DNA of 64,000 nucleotides, taken from NCBI RefSeq assembly GCF_001050155.1, contig NZ_LFVY01000021.1:24985-88984 (forward strand), in the 5' to 3' direction. Both the position numbers and the translations under genes were made by a program. A model generated the notes under the pieces. It was not told where the DNA came from. It worked only from the letters and a program-made list of their open reading frames with translations, and searched no databases. Below, in pieces: positions 18,691 through 27,257 of this stretch (its first letter is position 1; every line of letters starts with the position of its first letter). This DNA is from Nitratireductor soli. Its GTDB lineage: Bacteria > Pseudomonadota > Alphaproteobacteria > Rhizobiales > Rhizobiaceae.

Positions 18691-19554
18691 TCAGCAAAGG
18701 TCGGTTATCTCAACCACTTCTAGCCCCAAGCTGTTCTGCAGTGCCCGCAGGCTGGCGGGCAAGCGCCGGCCGATGACAAGCAGCACATCTATCGAATGGC
18801 GAGCGCCCGTGACGCCGCGCTCCGCCTCCATGACGGCGTGGTACTTCACGCATTGGAACAGCCCGCGAGTCAGATCGACATCGTTCGAGATGCTCGACTT
18901 TACCTCGACAGCGACCAATCGGCGGCCCACTTCGAAGAGCACATCAATCCTGTCGCCTGAGGGCAACGGCGCTTCCTTGATCGCACGTGCGGTCGAGGGA
19001 AGCCCCAGCAAATTCGGGCTGTTTGCAACACGATCCTTGAGACGCCTGTGCTCTTCGCCTTCACCGCCGCCGCCGCCTCGCCCCATCTTTGCCCTGCCGA
19101 TGATGCCGCGGGCCACAGGCGTGGCGGGAGCCAATTTGCAGGCATCAAGGACTTCGGCCCAATAGGGGTAGGCGTAGACCTCATGCCAATAGGCGTCGAG
19201 ATAGGCGCGCTTCTCCGCGAGGGAGAGCTTGCGATACCCGCCCATCCTCTCGGCAAGAAAGCCTTCGAACCCCTGCCCCGGGAGGCGGCGGTGCTGGTTT
19301 ATCACCAGTGACTGGATATGCGGTATTTCGCCCCAACCAGGTTTGCGCGACAGCTCGTTGAGCGTCGTGCCGATGCTGCCGAGCACATAGTTAAGGTTGC
19401 GGGGATTTGGCATCCCAAGCTCGGCGGCAAGCGCTTCATAATAGATCGGCTTGCCTGACCCGGCCTGCCGCACGAGGATCGGCAATGCGCTTCGGGCGCG
19501 CGTCTGATAGAGTTTATTGCCGAATATGTTGTCGCATTGCGATGCCGTCTCCAC
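18691..19554 (-). CDS. PD-(D/E)XK nuclease-like protein
   Basis: This 287-residue protein has a C-terminal nuclease-like core with Asp204 (RIDVLF) and Glu217-Val-Lys219 (VAVEVKSS), then a helix with Q and K residues (LFQCVKYHAV), the standard order for a PD-(D/E)XK fold. The N-terminal half looks like a helical DNA-recognition or winged-helix region (ALPILVRQAGSGKPIYYEAL) and a glycine-rich linker (GRGGGGGEGEE) lies between. GTG 19554 is chosen because GAGGGGGA lies about 10 bp upstream and residues before it look non-coding. It diverges from the 424-residue unknown gene. The nuclease role is from the motif; defence is inferred from the surroundings. Confidence 0.72.
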   Translation of the reverse strand: METASQCDNIFGNKLYQTRARSALPILVRQAGSGKPIYYEALAAELGMPNPRNLNYVLGSIGTTLNELSRKPGWGEIPHIQSLVINQHRRLPGQGFEGFLAERMGGYRKLSLAEKRAYLDAYWHEVYAYPYWAEVLDACKLAPATPVARGIIGRAKMGRGGGGGEGEEHRRLKDRVANSPNLLGLPSTARAIKEAPLPSGDRIDVLFEVGRRLVAVEVKSSISNDVDLTRGLFQCVKYHAVMEAERGVTGARHSIDVLLVIGRRLPASLRALQNSLGLEVVEITDLC

Positions 19555-19824
19555 TATTCGCTTCCCCCTCGATCGCGACTGATTGGTCGCTGCAGTTGCG
19601 GCAATCTTACGGCGGACACGCGTCACTTGAAAAGCAAGGCGGCAAGCAGCAACCACATGGCGCCACCTTGCCCCGTTCGTGGCGTCGACCGGGTTATTTG
19701 CCGAGCGAACGCTCAAGCACAAGGCGCAAAATGTCAGCTTAGCACGTTTCTTCCGTAAGTATTGGCGGTGCACCGTCGATCGATCGCCGTTGCCATTGCC
19801 TGGCCGGTAGACATACTCTGTGGG

Positions 19825-21099
19825 ATGGCTTCCGATCCCATTCTCGAAATCATCTGCGCTTCCTATATCAAAAGCGCCGAAGCTGAATCCTTTAACGGGC
19901 TTGTCGCAGCGGCGTTGTTAAGCATCGATGCCAATCTGGATCGGCTTCGCTCACACCTTGCAAAATTGGTTTCTGACGGCCGCATTTCTTGCGTCTTCTC
20001 AAGCCAAGACAGCAACATGCACATCAAGCGGTTTCCCGAACCGCCAGTCGATAAACAGCTGCCGCTTCTTGAGACGGAGCCGCCCAACCGATTCACGCTC
20101 TATCCGTCCTCTCGCGAAATCGAACAGCGACTTGACGTCTCGCGATGGAATGATCGCCCGTTCACGAAGGCGTTGGTTCTGGGCGAAGCGCAACTTGCAT
20201 TTCGGGCGTTCGACATGGCTTCGCTCGAACGCTACAGCAACGATCCTCGCTACCTTGTATACTTCAACGACTACATGGGTAGGCTCTCGATCCGGGACGA
20301 GGCGTTCCAAGACGCGACTTTTCCCGAGCGCGACAAAGTCTCATTGCAAACATTTGGCCTCGGCTTTCGCGACGAGCTGGTCCCGCATCTGATCGTGTAC
20401 CTCCGCTATCTCACAAGTCTCTCACCAGAGCACCAGCAATATTGGATGAGCTATCTAGTTCCTGACGGCGTACGCATGTGCCGACAGTATTTTCAGTCCA
20501 GTGTATTGGGCGAATTCTGGCAAAACCGGTCGATCCGCTACGCAATCGTTGAGGAAATGGACCTCATCAACGAGATGTCGCAGGCGATCTGGGGCACCGC
20601 GCTGTTCCGCGAACTTCCGGTGGATGACGTCCCGATTGGGCTGACGACGTTCTTGCGTCCTACAAGCGAGAATTATGACCGCTTTATCATGGCGCTGGAC
20701 AAGCTCCTATCGGACAGTATCAACCTCAAATTTTTCGAAGGGAAAGTTCCTCTCGAAACTGAGACAGTACGCAAGGACGGGAAGATTGAGGTGCAACGCA
20801 AAGGTTCGTTGAACCTTCTCGAAGAATGGCTGCTTGCAGAGATCATCTGGGACGACAAGCAGGCGTTTCGCGCCACTGTCATCGCCCCTCTGCGGAAAGT
20901 AAGAAAGGAGCGTCAAGGACCAGCGCATACCTTCAGCCCCGACAGGTTTTCCGCCGAATATTACGAAACCCGCCGTTCGCTTCTCTGGTCGGTGTTCAAT
21001 AGCCTCTCCAATATCCGGCGCACCTTCGGCAGACATCCAAAGGCAGCTCAAATTAAGATCGAAACCTGGCTCGATGAGGAGCGGATTGACGTTTTCTGA
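19825..21099 (+). CDS. Unrecognised 424-residue protein in defence island
   Basis: I do not recognise the family. The protein is soluble and mixed alpha/beta with many Arg/Glu pairs and no obvious signal or membrane segment. Conserved-looking stretches include FGLGFRDELVPHLIVYLRYL, WMSYLVPDGVRMCRQYF and RRSLLWSVFNSLSNIRRTFG. The frame is open from 19762, but ATG 19825 is more likely the start since earlier residues look like shadow. It is divergent from the PD-(D/E)XK gene with only about 270 bp between the starts and is followed by an HNH gene on the other strand. Codon use looks like its neighbours. A partner role with the adjacent nuclease is possible but unproven. Confidence 0.65.
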   Translation: MASDPILEIICASYIKSAEAESFNGLVAAALLSIDANLDRLRSHLAKLVSDGRISCVFSSQDSNMHIKRFPEPPVDKQLPLLETEPPNRFTLYPSSREIEQRLDVSRWNDRPFTKALVLGEAQLAFRAFDMASLERYSNDPRYLVYFNDYMGRLSIRDEAFQDATFPERDKVSLQTFGLGFRDELVPHLIVYLRYLTSLSPEHQQYWMSYLVPDGVRMCRQYFQSSVLGEFWQNRSIRYAIVEEMDLINEMSQAIWGTALFRELPVDDVPIGLTTFLRPTSENYDRFIMALDKLLSDSINLKFFEGKVPLETETVRKDGKIEVQRKGSLNLLEEWLLAEIIWDDKQAFRATVIAPLRKVRKERQGPAHTFSPDRFSAEYYETRRSLLWSVFNSLSNIRRTFGRHPKAAQIKIETWLDEERIDVF

Positions 21100-21257
21100 G
21101 CGAGCACCTAGCTCTGCAGCCCCCAACCTGAGAGCTGGCGTGAGCTTGTTCCCGCGAAGGTGCGCCGTCGACGGCTACCGGTCCACTAAGGGTCGCTGCA
21201 GTGTCCATGATAGAGCGGGTAGTCGCGGCGCGCAAATGACCGCAAGGGTATCAGTCT

Positions 21258-22106
21258 CTACCGCGGTCGTCCCAAGATCACTACATGCGCTGGGCTTCCG
21301 AGCGTTGGATATAGGACGATCCGGGCGACGAGATAACCTGCCCCTGGTCCATCGAGGGGTTCGCCAATGGCTATTTGGAGCGTATGGGAGTCATCGGCTT
21401 CAAACGGACTTTCGTGCGGAAGATCACCTACGAAGGTCTCGACGTCATCGCGTCTGCAGAGGATGAGGTCTACAAGCAGCGGGTCGAAGGCATCCAAGCC
21501 CATTTCGGCGGTGGCATAGGCGTGTGCCGTTTTCGCCAGCGACCGCAGGTAGTGCCGACGATTGACTTCACCGACCTTCACTGCCACGTGCTTGGCTCCA
21601 GTCTCTTCGGCAACCTGCTTGACCATGCTCGCCATAGCCTGCCGATCAACGTAGTTCCAAGGTTGGCCAATTGGCGCCGACCCGGTGCCGCTAGGATTCA
21701 GGAGCTTGGGGAGAGGCGACGACCAGAGGCTGATCATCAAGGGCGCCTTTGCCAAAGCGAGTCTGCGCTTGCCGAGATTCCGTATAGGTTGACCCTGTTC
21801 GTTGACCTCGACAAAATGCATCGGAACCTCGGAAGGTCGATCCTTTCTGTTCCTGGTTGGGGCATCCACCTGCGCCCTGAACACTCCGAGTTGCTTCTTA
21901 AGCACCTCTTGCTCGTATTTCTGGATGATCCTTTGGCAATCGGAGCAACAAGACTTCTCGAGGACGAGGCTGTTGGCGCCCAATGCGAAGGGTATCACGT
22001 GCTCGTCCGTCAACGACGCTCCAACGACACCGCAGTAGATACACCTGCCCGGGGAGGGAATCCGGCGACTCCGGCGTTGCTCCAAGTCGAATTCTGTTAG
22101 CTTCAT
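21258..22106 (-). CDS. HNH endonuclease domain protein
   Basis: This 282-residue protein has an N-terminal HNH-type zinc module: CIYC near residues 25-28, then DEHVIPFALG, then SCCSDC. That gives the two CxxC pairs and the His of a treble-clef nuclease. The remaining 200 residues contain KVGEVNRRHYLRSLAKTAHAYA and are unrecognised. ATG 22106 is preferred because AGGGGAG lies 11 bp upstream; an in-frame ATG at 22145 is the alternative. It is divergent from the small ORF and the 452-residue gene. Family knowledge supports nicking or cutting of nucleic acid. The biological role is unknown. Confidence 0.7.
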   Translation of the reverse strand: MKLTEFDLEQRRSRRIPSPGRCIYCGVVGASLTDEHVIPFALGANSLVLEKSCCSDCQRIIQKYEQEVLKKQLGVFRAQVDAPTRNRKDRPSEVPMHFVEVNEQGQPIRNLGKRRLALAKAPLMISLWSSPLPKLLNPSGTGSAPIGQPWNYVDRQAMASMVKQVAEETGAKHVAVKVGEVNRRHYLRSLAKTAHAYATAEMGLDAFDPLLVDLILCRRDDVETFVGDLPHESPFEADDSHTLQIAIGEPLDGPGAGYLVARIVLYPTLGSPAHVVILGRPR

Positions 22107-22131
22107 TGAAACGACATCTCCCCTCGTCCGG

Positions 22132-22242
22132 ATGGAGGCAATCACGTTCGCAATCGAGAATTCCGAAGGCTTCTACAAACTGTTCGTGACGGACTCCGGC
22201 AAGTTCTGCGCCGACCCATCATCATCTGAAAGGTTCTGTTGA
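22132..22242 (+). CDS. Possible small protein (36 residues) coupled to the next gene
   Basis: A short frame starts at ATG 22132 and stops at 22240-22242, where TGA shares its last base with the ATG of the 452-residue gene (TGATG). That arrangement favours translational coupling. The peptide is mixed polar/aromatic with two Cys and no membrane segment. The ribosome-binding site is weak, so it may be only a leader ORF or chance. Confidence 0.3.
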   Translation: MEAITFAIENSEGFYKLFVTDSGKFCADPSSSERFC

Positions 22243-23600
22243 TGCCCGTATTCTCCCGGCGCCGACTCCAGCAGATGCTTGATGACCTTTCAGCTTATCT
22301 CGATCAAGAGAAGGCCTGCGATCTCGTTCAGAGACTCGAATCGAAGAAAGTCGATCAGGCACTGCCGGGTGAAATGGAATTGGCGATATTGTGGGCGATT
22401 GCGAACACTGGCGACGTCGTCGTCGAGCCGGAGTGGTGGGGTGACACCCGGCGGCCGGATGCCGTCTCCGAGACCGTCGTGTGGGGCACGCAAGTTGCTG
22501 TTGAGATCGCGGCGGCCACGGATAACTCAATTTCACCAGAAGAGGCGATGGACCGTGTCGCTCTTTCCATTACCGATTTCTGCAATCGGCTGTCCAAGGG
22601 GGTGGGCCACCACCTCTATTTTCGTTTCGGCGAAACCACAAAACGCATTGAGGGACAAAGCTTTCGACAAGTCTTGGCGCCTTTCGATTTTCAGTTGAAT
22701 GAAAATCTGGAAAATAGGTTGAGGGAATGGGTGCGTGAAGATCGATTCAAATCAGAAAAAATAACTCTAAGTGAGCCGGAATTCTTGGTAGAAATGGAAT
22801 GGAAGAAGTATCGCCAGATCCGATACCATAACATCTGGACATCCTTGCCGCCGCAGGCCTATTCGCTTGAGGAGAATCCGCTTTTCGCGCTTCTTCGTCG
22901 AAAGGCAGATCAGCTTCGGGCGGCGGCAACAGGAACGGTCCGCATCATCGTCGTCGCTGATGTTGGGTCGACCCTTTTGAACCGCATGGGTAGGATCGGG
23001 GAAAATGATCCTGGGTGCCGAAATTTTTCCGCGCGGCAGATCATTCACCGCTTTGTCCAATTACACAACCGGAAGATCGACGGCGTCGTGGCATTGAGCC
23101 CGCGAAAAGAACTGCGAATGGGGAGTAGCGAACGAAAATGGGTGGCTCGGGGCTTCTATACTGACGCAGGGGAAGATGCGTGTGTGGCGCTCTCGAAAAT
23201 CCTTGAAGACTTGCCACTTCCGCGCTTCGCTGGATATCAGGCAAGGTCGTTATTCCGTCAGGGCTGTTTTTCGCCGAGGGCAAGGGGATGGTATCTGGGA
23301 ATGAGTATGGAGAGCAGACTTCGAGATAGGAATGATCCAAGTAGTGGGCGACAGGAAAGCGTGAGAGTTCCTGCACGGATGTTCCTGGATCTTATGGCGG
23401 GACGCATTACCGAGGCGCAATTTCGATACTTCCTCGGTGAAAGAAACGGTGAAAAAAATTTCCCTGCTAGTTGGCTCAACAATGGCCTGACAATCTCAGG
23501 CGCGGAGATGGCCCCACGTAATCTGGACGAGGAGGATGATCACATCATCCTTCATTTCAGTGATGACCCAGTTGCTCGTCCGCTAACAGCCAAGGGATAG
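22242..23600 (+). CDS. Unrecognised 452-residue protein, possibly with degenerate nuclease fold
   Basis: I do not recognise the family with certainty. Near residues 40-90 there is a helix with Glu (MELAILWAIANTG), then RRPDAVSE and VAVEIAAATD. The order resembles a PD-(D/E)XK core (PD, then E-x-x) but the final Lys is missing, so any activity is doubtful. The C-terminal half is rich in Arg and aromatic residues. ATG 22242 is the start, with AAGG about 9 bp upstream. It is divergent from the HNH gene and ends 187 bp before the convergent abiEii gene. The setting in a run of nuclease-like genes suggests defence. Confidence 0.6.
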   Translation: MPVFSRRRLQQMLDDLSAYLDQEKACDLVQRLESKKVDQALPGEMELAILWAIANTGDVVVEPEWWGDTRRPDAVSETVVWGTQVAVEIAAATDNSISPEEAMDRVALSITDFCNRLSKGVGHHLYFRFGETTKRIEGQSFRQVLAPFDFQLNENLENRLREWVREDRFKSEKITLSEPEFLVEMEWKKYRQIRYHNIWTSLPPQAYSLEENPLFALLRRKADQLRAAATGTVRIIVVADVGSTLLNRMGRIGENDPGCRNFSARQIIHRFVQLHNRKIDGVVALSPRKELRMGSSERKWVARGFYTDAGEDACVALSKILEDLPLPRFAGYQARSLFRQGCFSPRARGWYLGMSMESRLRDRNDPSSGRQESVRVPARMFLDLMAGRITEAQFRYFLGERNGEKNFPASWLNNGLTISGAEMAPRNLDEEDDHIILHFSDDPVARPLTAKG

Positions 23601-23787
23601 ACTTAACAAAGCTGATTCCAAGCTGGAAAATCTCATGGACGGTCGAACTTGTACCAAATCCTAAAATTGGATCACCGAATAAACGAAACGATTGATCTTT
23701 GCATATCCTATCCGAAAGCAGACCGTCACCGACATCCCCAAGCAGGTCATGCGGCAAGCATGCCTGCACTGACCGGTTCTCTGGTCC

Positions 23788-24705
23788 TCACAGTTCCAAT
23801 TTTTCTTCCAATGTTGCCAGCAGGTCAGCGTGTTTGCGCGGGTTGGACTGCTTCAGGTTGCGAATGTTCTCAAGCTTCCATCTCACGGCGGGCATGTGCT
23901 GCAGTGAGGGAAACGGCAGGAGGCTCCAGTCGGGTTCTCCAGCTTTCAGGCCGATGAGAAATTCCCGCTCCGTGCGTGTCAGGCTCCTGGGCAACTCCTC
24001 GAACAGCCAGATGCGGGTTTCCTCAAGTGCTTCCAGGCCGACTTCATCCCGCGTCATGCCGACAAAGTCATTGCGATAGGTGGCCTCGAGCGGTTGCGGG
24101 TTCGGCGTCAGGATTTCGTTGATGGGGCGATTGTGGGCAGCGACATAGGCGACGAATGTCTGGCGTATGTCGGTGGTCAGCCCTTCGTTCTGCCGCAGCA
24201 GCAGGCAATCGAACCAGTCGCGCGGGTGCTGCCGATCCATCGCGGCGACAAGTTTGCTGCCATAGAGTTCCGCAGGGGCCAGGATCGGCAGCCTGAGGGT
24301 GCGCTTGAATTCATCCGCCGCCGATGCGCAGAGTTCGGCCGGGAGCACGGGCAACAGCGTGCCGCGGCCGACCGGGTTGACCTCCACCTTGACCTCGGAA
24401 AGACCCCGGCGCACAAACAGCTTGATATCGCCGGTGCCAGTTGATGCCTGCCGCCTGACGGCAAGTCCGCGCCGCTCCAATTCGGTTGCTGCCTGATCCA
24501 GTGCCTGAGATATGGCGCTGAGTGCTTCCTCGCGCGGTCGATCTCCGTGAATGTAGACCACGTCTATATCAACCGAGAGCCGGGGCATGTCGCGATGAAA
24601 AAGAATGATGGCCGTGCCGCCCTTCATGGCGAAATCCCCACCCCGAAAGATGAGCGGCGCGACATCGAGCAGAAGCTGCACGGTCTCGAAATAGCGTTTA
24701 TCCAC
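23788..24705 (-). CDS. abiEii: AbiEii-type nucleotidyltransferase toxin
   Basis: This 305-residue protein has an AbiEii/type IV toxin nucleotidyltransferase core: GGTAIILFHRDMPRLS followed by VDIDVVY (the SxDxD-type metal ligands), then the usual ELYGSKLVAAMDRQHPRDWFD segment that marks this family. It probably transfers nucleotides to a cellular RNA and arrests growth unless countered by AbiEi. GTG 24705 lies 2 bp after the abiEi stop with AGGA 7 bp upstream, which fixes the start; the longer open frame overlaps abiEi as a shadow. Same operon as abiEi, antitoxin first, the usual order. Confidence 0.9.
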   Translation of the reverse strand: MDKRYFETVQLLLDVAPLIFRGGDFAMKGGTAIILFHRDMPRLSVDIDVVYIHGDRPREEALSAISQALDQAATELERRGLAVRRQASTGTGDIKLFVRRGLSEVKVEVNPVGRGTLLPVLPAELCASAADEFKRTLRLPILAPAELYGSKLVAAMDRQHPRDWFDCLLLRQNEGLTTDIRQTFVAYVAAHNRPINEILTPNPQPLEATYRNDFVGMTRDEVGLEALEETRIWLFEELPRSLTRTEREFLIGLKAGEPDWSLLPFPSLQHMPAVRWKLENIRNLKQSNPRKHADLLATLEEKLEL

Positions 24706-24707
24706 GG

Positions 24708-25418
24708 TCAGGTCCTGATCGTGCCGGTTGCGTGGCGCCGTACATAGGGCGTGGCCGATCCGGTGTGGATCCGGGTCATGTCGAGTTCCTCCAAGATGGG
24801 GAGGGAGGCCTGTTTGGCGATGTTCAGGAAAAGCCGCACTGCCTTGACGCTGCGACAGTTTTCCAGAAGCGGCTGCATCAGCATCGCGCGCAGGCCGAAG
24901 AGACTTTCGACGAGATGGGTAGCCTCTTCCAGCGTTTGATGCTGCGGGACCCCCCACAGCATTTCCAGCACGGCGCGTTCAGGTTCGGCAACCCGCAGAC
25001 TTGCCATGTCGCGCCACGGCGCAACGCCCTGGGCAGGATCGTCAAAAAGGTGACGCTTCCGCACTGTGAGCGGAAAATGCGCCTGTATCCATTCAGGCAG
25101 GCGGAACGGGCTTTGCGCGAAAAGCTCGGTATCGGGGCGATGGGCAAGATTGTGCTGGTAGCCGTGCCAAGCCAACGCGGTCCTGCCGCCGATATGGAAA
25201 GTGCCCGATAGGGCCGCCAGGGAAAGGAGCAGTTCCGGTTCATCTCCGGCGCGCAGGAACCAGCCGTGCCCGAGCCTGATGAGCCAACCCGCCTGAACGT
25301 AATGATAGGCCAGTTGTGCCGACACGCCCTGCTCGGCAAGCCAGGCCGCTGTCAGCGGCTGGCCGGGTCGGGCATGCGTCAGCACTTGTTTCAAAAGACC
25401 GTACTTTTCTAAAGGCAT
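24708..25418 (-). CDS. abiEi: AbiEi-type antitoxin
   Basis: This 236-residue protein has an N-terminal winged-helix domain (residues 1-60, LLKQVLTHARPGQPLTAAWL ... GWLIRLGHGWF) followed by the AbiEi C-terminal region with HIGGRTALAWHGYQHNL. The antitoxin represses its own promoter and blocks AbiEii, forming a type IV toxin-antitoxin and abortive-infection system. The start is ATG 25418. The region upstream is AT-rich and holds the probable promoter; repeat copy 2 lies about 180 bp further out. Confidence 0.9.
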   Translation of the reverse strand: MPLEKYGLLKQVLTHARPGQPLTAAWLAEQGVSAQLAYHYVQAGWLIRLGHGWFLRAGDEPELLLSLAALSGTFHIGGRTALAWHGYQHNLAHRPDTELFAQSPFRLPEWIQAHFPLTVRKRHLFDDPAQGVAPWRDMASLRVAEPERAVLEMLWGVPQHQTLEEATHLVESLFGLRAMLMQPLLENCRSVKAVRLFLNIAKQASLPILEELDMTRIHTGSATPYVRRHATGTIRT

Positions 25419-26040
25419 GCTATATATTTGGGCTGAAGTGCTGCACTGTCAAGATAGCCAGTTTCAGAAATAGTCAAATTTGTAAAGTGAGGCTTTACAA
25501 TTCCTGTCTCGATGGGAACAATGAAGCCCTTCCTCCCCCGGCGAGCAGGTCAGCGAAAGTGCACTCGAGAACGTTGGTTTCCAGCTTTACGCAGTAAGCA
25601 CACCTACGCTGCCAGAGCCCGAGAGAACAATCGGAGCCTGTAGCGTATTTCCGGTAGGTGTGTGGATTGGCGGCAGCTGTCCTCCGCTACCAATCCATCA
25701 TTGTATATAACTGATTTTATTGATGAATTTTCGCACCTCTCAGTAAAGATGGCCTGTTGAACATAGGGAAACTGGATCAACTACCTGATTTCGTGCAGAA
25801 AATTCTGGCGGGGTTCAATTCGAACCGCTACCATGTATTCCGAGATCGACACGAGCCCTTCGTGGTTCTCGCTGCTGGTTGGAACCTGGATTGGGGAAGG
25901 TTGCCATCCGGGCCGTAAAGGCTGGGAAACCGCCCCGGTCGAGCGTCAGCGATCCCTGTGTCGCGCCAGGGGACAGCGCCCTAACCTGCCGGCCCGACCA
26001 GAGCGAAGCCGGCTGGCAACAATCTCAGCACCTTCCTTCG
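25419..26040. other. 622-bp intergenic region holding repeat copy 2
   Basis: No gene is supported here. Bases 25419-25500 are AT-rich and probably carry the abiE promoter. Copy 2 of the dispersed repeat lies at 25597-25692. Bases 25700-26040 have short open frames on the plus strand without ribosome-binding sites; I see nothing else. Confidence 0.5.
25597..25692 (+). repeat. Dispersed ~97-bp intergenic repeat, copy 2
   Basis: Begins AAGCACACCTACGCTGCC and carries the shared core CGGAGCCTGTAGCGTAT. It ends with GGCAGCTG-TCCT-CCGCTACC, a slightly imperfect version of the terminal hairpin. Confidence 0.8.
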
Positions 26041-26643
26041 TCAAAGGGTCACCTGCTCCAAGGCGTGCAGTGCCTCCCGATGAACCCGAAAGGGATCAGC
26101 GATGATGATCCCGGTTCCCGCCGTAATGAGATCGAGCGCGGATTGGAAACTTGCCGCTTCATGCGGAAATGATTCGCGATCACACCCCTGCTGGAGCCCG
26201 GACTTCGCTTCCATGAGTTCCACGGTCAGGAACACGTTGATCTGCAGGGCCGAAAGGGGTCCGTGAGCCATTGGCAGGACGACGAGCGGCAACGGCGCTT
26301 CGCGCACAGCCCGACCGTTGCGCCAGAGCAGGTAGTTGCGAGCCCACGCACCCCGGATCATCCAGCCATCTGCCTCCATCTCGGCAGCGCAAGCGGCCAC
26401 GATGGGATGGACCGGGGAATGTGGCCGCCAGCGGCTCGTCGACAGGTATGCCAACCATCTCAACCCGAAAGGGACCTCCCTGTCGGGGTTCCGAACCTTC
26501 GGTCGGCTGGATGTCTGGACTTCACTGCTCGCGTGCGCCATAATACGACCTATCAGGTCGAGATAGTAGGGTAAGCTTCCGGTTCTGGCAACCAGCTTTG
26601 CTCCTGGGACGTGGGCCATGGTTGCACGGAAGGCTTTGGCCAA
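26041..26643 (-). CDS. Hypothetical protein, 200 residues
   Basis: This is an open frame with codon use similar to real genes nearby and a plausible globular C-terminus (LQINVFLTVELMEAKSG ... DLITAGTGIIIADPF). There is no recognised motif, signal peptide or membrane segment, and no clear family. It lies between the AbiE module and the Rrf2 gene, divergent from the latter. It could be a decayed or mobile-derived gene; the region of residues 35-60 looks less protein-like. Low confidence. Confidence 0.4.
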   Translation of the reverse strand: MAKAFRATMAHVPGAKLVARTGSLPYYLDLIGRIMAHASSEVQTSSRPKVRNPDREVPFGLRWLAYLSTSRWRPHSPVHPIVAACAAEMEADGWMIRGAWARNYLLWRNGRAVREAPLPLVVLPMAHGPLSALQINVFLTVELMEAKSGLQQGCDRESFPHEAASFQSALDLITAGTGIIIADPFRVHREALHALEQVTL

Positions 26644-26708
26644 CTAGTTTGGGGATCACTGGATCAATTCACGTTCCGCCCGGCCAGGCTCAAGACAACC
26701 ACGAGACA

Positions 26709-27158
26709 ATGATTTCACAGAAGGCAAAGTACGCACTCCGGGCACTGATCGCGCTGGCCCGGTCGCACGGAACGGACAACACTCAACTCATCTCGGATAT
26801 CGCCGAGCAGCAGCGCATTCCCAAGAAGTTCCTCGAGCAGATCCTGCTGGATTTGAAGCATCACGGAATCGTGGTTAGCCGGCGGGGAAAAGCTGGCGGA
26901 TACATGCTTCTGAAAAGCCCGGACACGATCACGTTCGGCGAAGTGATGCGCATCGTTGACGGACCGATTGCCCCACTGCCCTGCCTAAGCCGTATGGCTT
27001 ACCGTCGCTGCGAGGATTGCCGGGAGGAGAAGAGCTGCGAGGTCCGCCGCGTCTTTGCCCGCGTTGCGACGGCGACCCGTGAGGTCCTCGATGGCACCAC
27101 CATCGCCGACTGTATCAGCGGCGTCGCGAATGATGATGCTCGCGCGCTGACCGCCTAG
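26709..27158 (+). CDS. Rrf2 family transcriptional regulator of the sulfate operon
   Basis: This 149-residue protein has an N-terminal winged helix typical of Rrf2 (MISQKAKYALRALIALA ... IPKKFLEQILLDLKHHGIV) with the wing SRRGKAGGY. Four cysteines follow at about residues 96-118 (C-x7-C-x2-C-x6-C), in the region that in some members holds an iron-sulfur cluster. ATG 26709 is the start; upstream codons in the open frame are not conserved-looking. It precedes the sulfate-binding protein gene, and an inverted repeat lies between them. Rrf2 proteins of the CymR type control sulfur assimilation, so control of this operon by sulfur or redox state is a reasonable inference. Confidence 0.88.
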   Translation: MISQKAKYALRALIALARSHGTDNTQLISDIAEQQRIPKKFLEQILLDLKHHGIVVSRRGKAGGYMLLKSPDTITFGEVMRIVDGPIAPLPCLSRMAYRRCEDCREEKSCEVRRVFARVATATREVLDGTTIADCISGVANDDARALTA

Positions 27159-27169
27159 GAGAACAGCAT

Positions 27170-27194
27170 TTCCAATTCTGACTTGAAATTGGAA
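27170..27194. promoter_or_regulatory. Inverted repeat, candidate Rrf2 operator
   Basis: TTCCAATT and AATTGGAA form perfect 8-bp arms with a 9-bp spacer, 64 bp before the sulfate-binding protein start and directly after the Rrf2 gene. The position and symmetry suit the operator of the upstream regulator. Confidence 0.5.
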
Positions 27195-27257
27195 GATCGC
27201 TGCGGTCTAATACACGACTAAATCGATAGAGTTTAACTGCTAACTATGGAGATAGCC

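Noticed and set aside
25833..26172. Overlapping plus-strand frames opposite the 200-residue hypothetical gene
   Set aside because: No ribosome-binding site or domain, and residue use is typical of antisense frames.
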